NCBI GenBank assembly: GCA_963715675.1
Contig: OY970265.1
Coordinates: forward strand, 2,294,001-2,358,000
Origin: DASVWZ01 sp963715675
GTDB taxonomy: Bacteria; Acidobacteriota; Terriglobia; Terriglobales; Acidobacteriaceae
Reading direction: 5' to 3'
DNA length: 64,000 nucleotides
Below, one piece after another: positions 24,616 through 32,355 of the stretch (position 1 is the first letter of the stretch; every line of letters starts with the position of its first letter). A program made the translations under genes and the position numbers. The notes beneath the pieces are model-generated. The model did no database searches, was not told where the DNA came from, and saw only the letters and a list, made by a program, of their open reading frames with translations.

Positions 24616-25890
24616 CTATTTAACCCACTCCAGCCACGCCCATCCCACGATCAACGTCATCACAGTAATCGGCAGCCCGACGCGGAAATATTCCCAGAAA
24701 CCGATCTTCGTCTCCGGCTTGGCGCTCTCGACCACAATGATGTTCGCCATACTCCCCGTGATCGTCAAGTTCCCCGCCAGCGTCGAAGCCATCGCCAGCA
24801 CCAGCCACGCAGTATGCGGATTCGCAAAGTTCGGCACCAGCGACTTTAGGAGCATCACGGCAGGCACATTGCTCACAATATTGCTCAGCAACGACACCGC
24901 AACCGTGAAGACCCCCAGCTTGTGCAGATTCCAATGCTCTGCGATCCCCAGAAACTTCCCGACAATGCCAGCATTTTGCGCTCCGCCTACAATCAGGAAC
25001 AGCCCGACGAAAAACACTAGAAGCCCCCAATCCACTTCCTCGTACAGCTTTCGCGGTTCGAACGTTCGGGTAATTAGCAACACCGCTGCGCCCAAAGCTG
25101 CTGCCATCGCTGGAGGCACACCTGCAAAAAACGCGATCACAACTGCGGTTACCACAATCGCTGGTTTCGTGAGCCGTGAAAGATCGAGCGGCGGCAGTGG
25201 AATCCCATCGTTCGCTTCTCCCGCATGCTTCACCTTCCGCATGTGCATCCAGTGCAGCACCATCCAATCTAGGAACAAACCCACCACCGCTACCGGACCC
25301 AGATGTAGGAGGAAGTCACGATAAGCAATGCCGGAGAACGACCCGATCAGCATGTTCTGCGGGTTCCCCGTGATACTCGCCACGCTGCCAATATTCGATG
25401 CCGTCGCCACCGCCAGCAAATACGGCAATGGTTCCAGTCGCAGCCTGCGGGTGATGCTCGACACTAACGGCACCATCACGAGGCAAACAATATCGTTCAC
25501 GAAAAATGCGGAAAGCACTCCCGACGTAAAGACTACCGCAGGCAACAACCGCGACGGCTTCAGCCGCCGTAGCACCATCTCCGCATTCCATTCAAAGAAT
25601 CCCACCAGATGAAGAACGCCAACAATCAGCATCATCGAGAACAGCAGCACCAGCGTTGGGAAATCGATGAAACGCAACGTGTCGGCTGGCTGCACAATCC
25701 GGAAGGCCACCATTCCGACAGCGCCGATGATCGCCGCGCCCGGACGGTCAATTTTTAGTCCGGGGAATTTTCCCAGTGCAAAGACTAGATAGCTCGCGAG
25801 AAAGATGACGTAAGCGGCCAGAGTTTGAACGTCGGAAACTGTCGTCGGCGAGAGGTGAGTCATGCTGTTCACAGCCTCGGATTGGGACAT
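24616..25890 (-). CDS. Anion permease of the ArsB/NhaD (SLC13-like) superfamily
   Basis: The 424-aa protein has about 11-12 hydrophobic helices and the ion-transporter signatures 'SAFFVNDIVCLVMVPL' and 'ASNIGSVASITGNPQNMLIG', the paired re-entrant motifs of the ArsB/NhaD/citrate transporter superfamily. A second inverted-repeat copy is 'LLSNIVSNVPAVMLL'. It probably moves an oxyanion or dicarboxylate with Na+ or H+; arsenite or fluoride cannot be assigned. No arsR/arsC is adjacent. It is divergent from a membrane protein gene, with only 26 nt between starts. Confidence 0.8.
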   Translation of the reverse strand: MSQSEAVNSMTHLSPTTVSDVQTLAAYVIFLASYLVFALGKFPGLKIDRPGAAIIGAVGMVAFRIVQPADTLRFIDFPTLVLLFSMMLIVGVLHLVGFFEWNAEMVLRRLKPSRLLPAVVFTSGVLSAFFVNDIVCLVMVPLVSSITRRLRLEPLPYLLAVATASNIGSVASITGNPQNMLIGSFSGIAYRDFLLHLGPVAVVGLFLDWMVLHWMHMRKVKHAGEANDGIPLPPLDLSRLTKPAIVVTAVVIAFFAGVPPAMAAALGAAVLLITRTFEPRKLYEEVDWGLLVFFVGLFLIVGGAQNAGIVGKFLGIAEHWNLHKLGVFTVAVSLLSNIVSNVPAVMLLKSLVPNFANPHTAWLVLAMASTLAGNLTITGSMANIIVVESAKPETKIGFWEYFRVGLPITVMTLIVGWAWLEWVK

Positions 25891-25900
25891 TCAGGGATGC

Positions 25901-25906
25901 GATAAT
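25901..25906 (+). promoter_or_regulatory. Possible -10 element giving a leaderless mRNA
   Basis: GATAAT lies 10 nt before the ATG at 25917, and no ribosome site is present. Transcription from it would start at or near the ATG. The -35 side is weak (TTGGGA with a short spacer), so confidence is low. Confidence 0.35.
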
Positions 25907-25916
25907 ACTCACCCAG

Positions 25917-26534
25917 ATGGCTTCGGTGCTGCAAATCGCTCCTCCAGACGCTATCCGGCGAATCCGAAGGGTGCAAGCAGTCACAATCGCTTGGATGAGC
26001 GTGGAGGCTGCGGTATCTCTGTTCGCCGCGTGGCGGGCGAGTAGCCCCGCACTCCTTGCCTTCGGTGGGGACAGTGCCATCGAACTTTTCTCGGCGGGAG
26101 TGGTGCTGTGGAGATTTCGTGCAAGTGCCGCTCACGGGGACGCGGAAAGGCGGGCTGCCCTTGTCGCGGGGGCTCTGCTGTTCGCGCTGGCTGCCTTTGT
26201 AGCGGTCACTTCGGCCACGAGTCTGCTCGGCTATAGCGAACCCAAACCAACGTTTCTGGGGGTTGTAATTTTAGTCGCAGCCGCCGTCGTCATGCCGTGG
26301 CTAGCGAAAGAAAAACGGCGACTGTCAGGAGCCACAGGCAGTGGTGCGTTGAGGGCGGACGCCGCTCAGTCGGCGCTGTGTGCTTACCTCTCGCTCATCG
26401 CCTTGGCGGGACTGGCGATCAACGCCATCTGGCACGTCAAGTGGGCTGACCCCGCTGCGGCTTTAGCGATTGTCCCGCTCGTTCTTTTGGAAGGCCGAGA
26501 AGCCATGAGCGGGAAGACGTGCGGCTGTTGCTAG
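25917..26534 (+). CDS. Cation-diffusion-facilitator-like membrane protein
   Basis: The 205-aa protein has five or six predicted TM helices. TM2 carries 'LLAFGGDSAIELFSAGVVLW', like the metal-site helix of CDF transporters (which use HxxxD or DxxxD). A later helix has 'RADAAQSALCAYLSLIALAG' with an Asp in the equivalent position (D-A-x-QS). It lacks the C-terminal cytosolic domain and ends KTCGCC, a possible metal-binding tail. It is shorter than standard CDF exporters (about 300 aa) and may be a truncated-type family member. Metal specificity is unknown. Confidence 0.65.
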   Translation: MASVLQIAPPDAIRRIRRVQAVTIAWMSVEAAVSLFAAWRASSPALLAFGGDSAIELFSAGVVLWRFRASAAHGDAERRAALVAGALLFALAAFVAVTSATSLLGYSEPKPTFLGVVILVAAAVVMPWLAKEKRRLSGATGSGALRADAAQSALCAYLSLIALAGLAINAIWHVKWADPAAALAIVPLVLLEGREAMSGKTCGCC

Positions 26535-26620
26535 TTCCGCCCCACGTCCACCCGATCTACCATAATCCCCCACCTAGTGGTTAGGCTATGGACGATGACT
26601 GGCGTAATCACTTGTATAGC

Positions 26621-26648
26621 TTGCCACGGATTCAGGGTTCGCTATAAT
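26621..26648 (+). promoter_or_regulatory. Sigma-70-type promoter of the first fluoride-riboswitch operon
   Basis: TTGCCA (26621-26626), a 16-nt spacer and TATAAT (26643-26648) place the start of transcription near 26655, just before the aptamer. Confidence 0.75.
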
Positions 26649-26660
26649 TGATTTCGTCAC

Positions 26661-26730
26661 AACGGTGAAGGAGTTCACCGCTAACCGCTGATCCCACCTT
26701 TTAGCCGGGACAGATGATGACTCCTGACAG
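26661..26730 (+). ncRNA. Fluoride riboswitch (crcB motif), copy 1
   Basis: The conserved fluoride-aptamer core is present. GGTGAAGGAGTTCACCGCTA (26664-26683) forms the first stem-loop followed by AACCGCT. After a variable linker comes GATGATGACTCCTGAC (26713-26728), corresponding to the conserved GAUGxCUCCUxC pseudoknot strand. It lies between a good promoter and the antiporter gene. Fluoride binding to this class usually turns expression on. Confidence 0.88.
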
Positions 26731-26752
26731 GGCTCCTGTCGGAGTCAGTTTT
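26719..26752 (+). terminator. Riboswitch-controlled intrinsic terminator
   Basis: GACTCC (26719-26724) pairs with GGAGTC (26741-26746) and GACAG (26726-26730) with CTGTC (26736-26740), with one bulged T and a GGCTC loop, followed by AGTTTTCC. Its 5' arm uses the conserved ACTCC of the aptamer, so aptamer and terminator folds exclude each other. This is a direct on-switch mechanism. Confidence 0.8.
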
Positions 26753-26793
26753 CCGGCGCGATCCCGACAAACATTGATGGCTGGAGTTTTCCC

Positions 26794-28002
26794 GTGGAGA
26801 ACGTGTGGGGGTTAGCATCGCTTTGGGTTGGACTGGCTCTGGTTGCCACCCTGCTCGCCATCTGGCTGAAACTCTCCACTGCTCTGTCCGAGATTGTTGT
26901 TGGCACCGTCGCGCAGCTTGTCATCGGTGCGTTTTTTATTCAAGGCGGGCTCGGTGCAAAGACAAACTGGATTTCCTTCCTCGCTGGGACTGGAGCGATT
27001 GTTCTGACGTTCCTCGCAGGCGCAGAACTCGATCCTGTGATCTTTCGGATGAAGTGGAAGGAAGCCACGGTGGTGGGTCTTGTTGGGTTCTTCGGCCCGT
27101 TCCTCGGCTGCACGGCAATTGCCCACTTCATCTTAGGATGGGGTCCACGCCCAAGTTGGCTGGCAGGGGTGGCTCTCTCCACAACCTCTGTGGCAGTGGT
27201 CTATGCAGTGATGCTCGAACTCGGCTTCAATACGACTGAGTTCGGCAAAGCGATCCTCGCAGCTTGCTTTATCAACGACCTTGGAACGGTCATTGCGCTC
27301 GGTCTGATCTTTTCTCCATTTACATCTCGAACGCTGGCGTTCGTTGTTATTTCGGTGGCGGTCTTTGTTGGTCTTCCATTTCTGACGCCTTGGTTCTTTC
27401 GCCATTACGGTGGCAGAGTGTCTGAGTTGGAGGCGAAGTACATTCTCTTCTGTCTCTTCGCGATGGGCGGGTTGGCTGTCTGGTCAGGCAGTGAAGCTGT
27501 ACTGCCCGCGTACATGATCGGCATGGTGTTGGCGGGCACGGTTGGCAAAGACCACGTCCTCATCCGTCGCCTGCGAACCCTCACTTTCGGGTTGTTGACC
27601 CCGTTTTACTTCATCCGGGCTGGGTCTTTCGTATCCGTACCCGCATTGGTGGGAGCACCACTGGTCTTCGTTATCTTATTCTTCGCCAAGATGGTGTCAA
27701 AAATTGTGGGGCTCCTGCCGACAGTGAAAGCATTCAGATACGAACGGAACGAAGGTCTCTACTACACCTTGATGATGTCCACGGGCTTAACGTTCGGGAC
27801 GATCTCGGCTCTCTTTGGATTGAACCACGGGATCATCAGCCAAGCACAATATTCTTTCTTGGTCGCCACCGTGATCGGAAGTGCTGTCATTCCCACGATG
27901 ATTGCCAACTCGTTCTTCATGCCGAAACATCTGCTGAAGAGACGGGCAGAGCAAGAAATCCCGATGCCACTTTCGGAGCCGTCATCAACTCCCGCAGATT
28001 GA
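26794..28002 (+). CDS. CPA2-family cation/proton antiporter under fluoride control
   Basis: The start is GTG 26794, seven bases after CTGGAG. The 402-aa protein has about 12 TM helices and the CPA/KefB-like core: 'AGAELDPVIFRMKWKEA', 'LSTTSVAVVYAVMLELG', and 'ILAACFINDLGTVIALGL', where the ND pair replaces the DD/ND ion-binding site of Na+/H+ antiporters. Antiporters are a known class of fluoride-riboswitch-linked genes. It may couple ion gradients to fluoride extrusion or correct acidification from HF entry. The phosphoesterase gene follows after 4 nt. Confidence 0.88.
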   Translation: MENVWGLASLWVGLALVATLLAIWLKLSTALSEIVVGTVAQLVIGAFFIQGGLGAKTNWISFLAGTGAIVLTFLAGAELDPVIFRMKWKEATVVGLVGFFGPFLGCTAIAHFILGWGPRPSWLAGVALSTTSVAVVYAVMLELGFNTTEFGKAILAACFINDLGTVIALGLIFSPFTSRTLAFVVISVAVFVGLPFLTPWFFRHYGGRVSELEAKYILFCLFAMGGLAVWSGSEAVLPAYMIGMVLAGTVGKDHVLIRRLRTLTFGLLTPFYFIRAGSFVSVPALVGAPLVFVILFFAKMVSKIVGLLPTVKAFRYERNEGLYYTLMMSTGLTFGTISALFGLNHGIISQAQYSFLVATVIGSAVIPTMIANSFFMPKHLLKRRAEQEIPMPLSEPSSTPAD

Positions 28003-28006
28003 AACC

Positions 28007-28699
28007 ATGAAAGCTCTCATCATTTCCGACTTGCACGGTAACTATGACGCACTTTCGGGGCTGCCAGAAGACTTCGACGAACTCTGGGTGTTGGGCGATT
28101 TGGTCAACTACGGACCCGAACCTGCTGCGGTCGTTGATTTCGTCCAAAACAAAGCGACGTTCGCCGTTCGAGGAAACCACGACCATGCGGTTGGATATAG
28201 CAAAGACCCCCGCTGTACACCACGCTACGCAGTGATGGCGGCTGCGACACAAAAGATCAGCGAGGCACAGTTGAACGCCGAACAGTTTCACTTTCTCCGG
28301 GAACTCCCTGTGCGGAAGGAATTCGAGCGTGACAATAGGCGGGTTTATTGTTGCCATGCAAAACCCTCAAACCTCCTGTATGGATACTGCCCAGCGGACT
28401 CCCCAGATTGGGAATCAGAAATTCAGGAGGTCGAGGCTGACATAATTCTTGTCGGTCATACCCATACTCCGTTCGTCCGACGCTTCGGAAGCAAAACTCT
28501 GGTGAATCCCGGCAGCTTAGGGCAGCCGAAGACTGGAAAGCCGGATGCCTGTTATGCGGTATGGCAGGGAGGCAAAGTAGAACTCAAGTACTATCGGTAT
28601 CCCTACGAGGAGACGATCAAGAAAATTGAGGCACAGTCATTGGAATCACAGATCAGGGTGGACTTAGTCACAGTGTTGAAGACGGGTTCTGTTTCATAA
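28007..28699 (+). CDS. Calcineurin-like metallophosphoesterase
   Basis: The 230-aa protein carries the complete two-metal site of YfcE/MPP-type phosphoesterases: SDLHGN (residues 7-12), WVLGDLVNYGP, VRGNHDHAV, CCHAKP and LVGHTHTPF, ending with LVNPGSLGQPK. It hydrolyses phosphodiesters or phosphomonoesters; the substrate is not determinable. Four nucleotides separate it from the antiporter, so it is in the fluoride-induced unit. Fluoride with metal ions inhibits many phosphatases, so an induced extra copy could compensate, or it could remove a toxic metabolite formed when glycolysis is blocked. That role is inference. Confidence 0.9.
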   Translation: MKALIISDLHGNYDALSGLPEDFDELWVLGDLVNYGPEPAAVVDFVQNKATFAVRGNHDHAVGYSKDPRCTPRYAVMAAATQKISEAQLNAEQFHFLRELPVRKEFERDNRRVYCCHAKPSNLLYGYCPADSPDWESEIQEVEADIILVGHTHTPFVRRFGSKTLVNPGSLGQPKTGKPDACYAVWQGGKVELKYYRYPYEETIKKIEAQSLESQIRVDLVTVLKTGSVS

Positions 28700-28732
28700 T
28701 CAGTTCAATCTGCGAATGAGGGAGTCTTAAAT

Positions 28733-30052
28733 ATGACGGAAATCAAGGATGTGAATGCTCTCGAAATACTCGATTCGCGAGGTAATCCAACCATACAGGT
28801 CACCTTGACCCTTGAAAGCGGGTACTCTGGAACCGCCAAAGTCCCGTCCGGTGCTTCCACCGGGAAGAACGAAGCTGTTGAGCTTCGCGACGGCGATCCT
28901 GACCGATACAAAGGCAAAGGGGTTCTCAAAGCTGTCTCAAACGTCGAACAAATTATCAAGCCTGTTGTTCTTGGCTTTGATGCTGCGGATCAAGCAGGTC
29001 TCGATCAGAAGCTTATCGCGCTCGACGGAACGCCCAACAAAGCGCATCTGGGGGCGAATGCAATTCTTGGTGTTTCGGTCGCAGCAGCAAAAGCAGTCGC
29101 CGTTGAGAAACACGTTCCGCTATATCGACATTTGAATCCCAGTGGAACGTACTTGCTGCCCGTGCCGATGCTGAACGTGCTCAACGGGGGAGCGCACGCA
29201 GACAACAATGTTGATTTTCAAGAGTTCATGATCGCTCCATTTGGTGCGCCCAGCTTCCACGAGGCTCTCCGCGCAGCTTCCGAAACGTTCCACAGCCTAA
29301 AAGGTCTCCTGAAGAAGAAGGGCTATGAAACGAGCGTCGGTGATGAGGGTGGCTTTGCTCCTCGGCTGCGCTCGAACGAAGAAGCTATGGAACTGCTCCA
29401 GAGTGCAATCGTGAATGCAGGTTACAAAGTTGGCGTTGAGATTGGAATCAATCTCGATCCGGCAGCGAGCGAGTTTTTCGAGGACGGTTCTTACGTATTC
29501 CGAAAGTCTGATCGGTCGAAGCGATCTTCGAAGGACATGATCTCGCTGTGGTCATCTTGGCTGAAGAAGTATCCAGAAATCCTCTCTCTCGAAGATGGCT
29601 TGGCAGAAGACGACTGGTCTGGCTGGGCAAACCTGACGAAGGAGCTTGGTGACATGATTCAGTTAGTCGGAGACGACATCTTCGTGACAAACCCGGCGAT
29701 ATTCGAAAAGGGCATCAAAAGAGGGATTGCGAACTCAATCTTGATAAAGCTGAACCAGATCGGAACCATAACGGAGACTCTACGCTGTATCGAACTGGCG
29801 CGTCAGAACGGCTACACAGCAGTTGTTTCTCACCGTTCAGGTGAGACCGACGATACGACAATCGCTGACTTCACGGTCGCGACTGGCGTTGGACAAATCA
29901 AAACCGGATCGGCGTCCCGTGGAGAGCGCATAGCCAAGTACAACCGCCTGCTCGAAATCGAGAAGGAGCTTGGGAGTTCGGCAAAATACGCCGGAACCTC
30001 TGTGTACTCGAAATGGACGGCGAAGCGGGAAGAATTCAAAGCTCTGGTCTGA
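28733..30052 (+). CDS. eno: Enolase in a fluoride-inducible operon
   Basis: The 439-aa protein is a complete enolase (2-phosphoglycerate to phosphoenolpyruvate, cytosol): LDSRGNPTIQVTL, VPSGASTGKNEA, MIAPFGA, SVGDEGGFAP (catalytic Glu), SLEDGLAEDDW (metal ligands), ILIKLNQIGT (catalytic Lys) and VSHRSGETDDTT. A GAGGGAG ribosome site (28719-28725) precedes ATG 28733. Enolase is the classic target of fluoride, which binds with Mg2+ and phosphate in the active site. A second, fluoride-induced copy next to an antiporter and upstream of crcB would supply extra or less sensitive enzyme. The island location implies a housekeeping copy elsewhere (not visible). Confidence 0.95.
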   Translation: MTEIKDVNALEILDSRGNPTIQVTLTLESGYSGTAKVPSGASTGKNEAVELRDGDPDRYKGKGVLKAVSNVEQIIKPVVLGFDAADQAGLDQKLIALDGTPNKAHLGANAILGVSVAAAKAVAVEKHVPLYRHLNPSGTYLLPVPMLNVLNGGAHADNNVDFQEFMIAPFGAPSFHEALRAASETFHSLKGLLKKKGYETSVGDEGGFAPRLRSNEEAMELLQSAIVNAGYKVGVEIGINLDPAASEFFEDGSYVFRKSDRSKRSSKDMISLWSSWLKKYPEILSLEDGLAEDDWSGWANLTKELGDMIQLVGDDIFVTNPAIFEKGIKRGIANSILIKLNQIGTITETLRCIELARQNGYTAVVSHRSGETDDTTIADFTVATGVGQIKTGSASRGERIAKYNRLLEIEKELGSSAKYAGTSVYSKWTAKREEFKALV

Positions 30053-30075
30053 GGAAGAAGAAGTCATCTCATGGT

Positions 30076-30101
30076 GGGCGAAGAGGATGGCTCCTTCGCC
30101 C
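30076..30101 (+). terminator. Hairpin between enolase and the second riboswitch promoter
   Basis: GGGCGAAG (30076-30083) pairs with CTTCGCCC (30094-30101), 23 nt after the enolase stop and just before the next promoter. No proper T-run follows, so termination strength is uncertain. Confidence 0.45.
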
Positions 30102-30105
30102 CAGA

Positions 30106-30134
30106 TTGACTTTCGGAAAAGCGAATCACATAAT
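30106..30134 (+). promoter_or_regulatory. Sigma-70-type promoter of the crcB operon
   Basis: TTGACT (30106-30111), a 17-nt spacer and CATAAT (30129-30134) give a transcript start at about 30141, right before the second aptamer. Confidence 0.75.
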
Positions 30135-30142
30135 CAAAGTTG

Positions 30143-30200
30143 TTGGGTGTTGGAGTTCACCCTTAACCGCCCCGCCTTTGGGGAAGATGACTCCTACCAG
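30143..30200 (+). ncRNA. Fluoride riboswitch (crcB motif), copy 2
   Basis: GGGTGTTGGAGTTCACCCTT (30145-30164) followed by AACCGCCCC and, after a short loop, GGGGAAGATGACTCCTACC (30180-30198) matches the fluoride aptamer closely, including the conserved GATGxCTCCTACC strand. It precedes crcB by 123 nt. I see no clean terminator in the expression platform (nearby stems such as AGAGG/CCTCT at 30199-30211 lack a T-run), so control may be translational or use a different terminator. Confidence 0.9.
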
Positions 30201-30323
30201 AGGATTCCTCTCGGCGGGAGCTTGCTACTTCCCGGTTGTCTCACCGAGAAAATCCCGATTTGTTCAAGCTCAGAAAGCGGCAGCGCGTAGCCTTGTTTTG
30301 CGCTGCTCAGAAAGGTCTGGACG

Positions 30324-30701
30324 GTGGGCAAGTTCTTCGTCGTAGGCATTGGCGGATTCATGGGTTCTATACTCCGCTTCTGGTTGGCAACGTATATCGG
30401 ACAGCGGATGGGAACCCGCTTTCCCTACGGGACCTTCCTCATCAATATAACTGGTTCCTTTCTGATCGGCTTTGTCATGACCGTGCTCACAGAGAAGACT
30501 CATCTGAGTCCCAACTGGCGTTACCTCATTCCGATTGGCTTTATCGGCGGCTACACCACTTTCTCAACATTCGAATTCGAAACCTTGCGAGCGATTCAGG
30601 ACGGTCAATTCACCATCGGCACGCTCAACGTTGTATCCAGCGTGCTCGTTGGCTTCCTGATGGTGTGGATGGGCGCGATGGTGGGAAAGACGGTCGCATG
30701 A
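30324..30701 (+). CDS. crcB: CrcB/FluC fluoride ion channel
   Basis: GTG 30324 follows AAAGG by eight bases. The 125-aa product has four TM helices and the Fluc signatures: GGFMGSILRFW, GTFLINITGSFLIGF (the N-x-x-G-S-F pore helix), and GFIGGYTTFSTFEFE (the TM3 break with Thr/Ser and Phe-box residues). Fluc proteins form dual-topology dimers that let fluoride leave the cytoplasm. Its stop overlaps the next start as ATGA. Confidence 0.95.
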   Translation: MGKFFVVGIGGFMGSILRFWLATYIGQRMGTRFPYGTFLINITGSFLIGFVMTVLTEKTHLSPNWRYLIPIGFIGGYTTFSTFEFETLRAIQDGQFTIGTLNVVSSVLVGFLMVWMGAMVGKTVA

Positions 30702-31258
30702 GGCTCAGCAAACCCATCGAGATTCGTGGCGTATCGCAAACCTTGGCAAAGGGCAATTGTCCAGTCTGCGCGTTTCTTCGGAATTCACAGTCGGCCTTGT
30801 TACAGGGTGGTTTACAACCTCAAGAAGTGAGCGGAATCTGCAATTTTCATGCATGGGCACTCGCAGCCGCCGTCAATGTCATGAATGCTGCGAAAGTATT
30901 CCAAAATCTGCTGCGGGTTGGTTGCGATGGTTCTCAGCAGTGTTCATTCTGCGAACGCCTGAGAGATGCGGAACAGGCACAACTGAAGGAACTGCTTGAG
31001 CAGATGGATCGGCAGCTTGTACTCGATTGGATGAAGCACCACGGCTTTTTGTGCCGACCTCATGCCAGATGTATTCGCAAGATCGCACCTGTGCGGCTGC
31101 ATGGAGCATTCGAAGAGGTTGATCGCCGTACCATTTCAGAACTTGATTCCGAGTTGCAGGACTTGATGAGCCGTTCTGCAACAGGCGAAAAAGCAGGGGC
31201 GGGAGTGCTTGGACGAGTCGCAGAGTTTCTCATGTCGCAGCGCGGGATTCGGGAATAG
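30698..31258 (+). CDS. Cys-rich DUF6062-like protein coupled to crcB
   Basis: ATG 30698 overlaps the crcB stop (ATGA), giving 186 aa. The same frame is open upstream into crcB, but that part is out of context. Pairs of Cys occur as CPVCAFL, GICNFHAW, CSFCERL and FLCRPHARC, suggesting two zinc-binding units in a helical scaffold. The CPxC...GFCxxH style resembles DUF6062-type proteins. No catalytic motif is evident. Translational coupling to crcB implies a role in the fluoride response, possibly regulatory; this is inference. Confidence 0.7.
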   Translation: MRLSKPIEIRGVSQTLAKGNCPVCAFLRNSQSALLQGGLQPQEVSGICNFHAWALAAAVNVMNAAKVFQNLLRVGCDGSQQCSFCERLRDAEQAQLKELLEQMDRQLVLDWMKHHGFLCRPHARCIRKIAPVRLHGAFEEVDRRTISELDSELQDLMSRSATGEKAGAGVLGRVAEFLMSQRGIRE

Positions 31259-31267
31259 GAGGGCTTT

Positions 31268-32002
31268 GTGCTGAAAGCGGGAGCAGCGAAGAAAGTTTGC
31301 ATCTATGTTGGGGAAGATCAGCAATATCACGGGCACAGCGCATACGCAGCCATTCTGGATTTTCTCTTTTACCGGGGCGTCTCTGGCGCAACGATCATGC
31401 GCGGCATCGCCGGGTTCGGAGCAGATCATCACATTCACACCACAAGGCTCGTGGAGCTAGCCGAAAATCTTCCCGTTAAAGTCGAATTCGTGGAAACGCC
31501 TGAACGGGTTCAAGAACTCCTGCCGAAGTTGCAGGAGCTTGCCGGGACAGGGCTGATCGAGATTCAGGACACGACCGTCGTCAAACCTGCTCAAACCTCA
31601 AAACGACAGCCGCAGCCGAATGTTATTCACCCGCTCAAGAGCGAGGGCAAGGCGAAGTTGATGCGCATCTTTTTCGGCGAAAACGATAAATGGCACGACA
31701 AACCATTGCGGGATGCTCTGGTCGAAGCACTTCGCGCCAATGACATCGCCGGGGTGACGGTGTACCGGGGCATTCTCGGCTACGGCGCGAATCGCAGAAT
31801 CCACAAAGACAAAACGCTGGGGCTATCGCACGACTGTCCGATCATGATGGCTGTTATCGACACGGAAGCGAAGCTAACGGCGTTTACGCCGATCCTCGAC
31901 CAGATGTTGCAGCAAGGTCTGGTTGTTCTCTCGGATGTCGATGTTATCAAGTACACGCACGACTACACCGAAACGGATCGACGGCAGGAGGTACGCAAGT
32001 GA
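31268..32002 (+). CDS. Tandem DUF190 (PII-like) protein
   Basis: GTG 31268 follows AGGAGGG. The 244-aa product contains two DUF190 (COG1993) domains. The first is at about 1-110 (VCIYVGEDQQYHGHSAYAAI; GVSGATIMRGIAGFGADHHI). The second is at about 130-235 (LMRIFFGENDKWHDKPLRDA; GVTVYRGILGYGANRRIH; VVLSDVDVIKY), joined by a basic Pro-rich linker. DUF190 proteins have a PII-like trimeric fold and are recurrent neighbours of crcB. They may sense a ligand or nucleotide and gate the channel (inference). The stop overlaps the next gene as GTGA. Confidence 0.85.
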   Translation: MLKAGAAKKVCIYVGEDQQYHGHSAYAAILDFLFYRGVSGATIMRGIAGFGADHHIHTTRLVELAENLPVKVEFVETPERVQELLPKLQELAGTGLIEIQDTTVVKPAQTSKRQPQPNVIHPLKSEGKAKLMRIFFGENDKWHDKPLRDALVEALRANDIAGVTVYRGILGYGANRRIHKDKTLGLSHDCPIMMAVIDTEAKLTAFTPILDQMLQQGLVVLSDVDVIKYTHDYTETDRRQEVRK

Positions 32003-32355
32003 AACTCGAAGGGAAAGCCAAGATGCTCCGCATTCATTTCGGCGAGGACGACAAGTGGCAGGGCAAACCTCTCTACCGTGCAATCGTGGAGAAGTGCCGT
32101 GAACTCGATATAGCTGGCGCGACCGTCTACCGGGGAATCGAAGGATATGGAGCCAGCACTCTCATCCATCGTCCTCACCTGCTTTCGTTTTCCTCTGACG
32201 CCCCTATCATGGTTTCAATCGTGGACACGGATGACAAAATTAAGACGCTGATCCCAACCCTCGATCAGATGGTCGATGAAGGGCTGATCGCCATCTCGGA
32301 TGTCGAAGTAATTAAGTATGTGCACCAAGAGGGAGTTCGCTCAGAGTCGCGATGA
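31999..32355 (+). CDS. Single-domain DUF190 (PII-like) protein
   Basis: GTG 31999 overlaps the preceding stop and has AGGAGG at 31986-31991. The 118-aa product closely parallels the second domain of its neighbour (KMLRIHFGEDDKWQGKPLYR; GATVYRGIEGYGASTLIH; AISDVEVIKYVH), so a duplication-fusion gave three DUF190 units side by side. It probably forms PII-like trimers with the fused protein. The stop overlaps the dynamin-like gene (ATGA). Confidence 0.88.
   Translation: MKLEGKAKMLRIHFGEDDKWQGKPLYRAIVEKCRELDIAGATVYRGIEGYGASTLIHRPHLLSFSSDAPIMVSIVDTDDKIKTLIPTLDQMVDEGLIAISDVEVIKYVHQEGVRSESR

Noticed and set aside
24616..25890. Arsenite efflux pump ArsB
   Set aside because: The superfamily fits, but no arsR, arsC or arsA is nearby and substrate residues cannot be judged by eye.
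30236..30697. N-terminal extension of the Cys-rich gene across crcB
   Set aside because: That frame overlaps crcB in another reading frame and has no recognisable protein features; the ATGA overlap at 30698 is the natural start.
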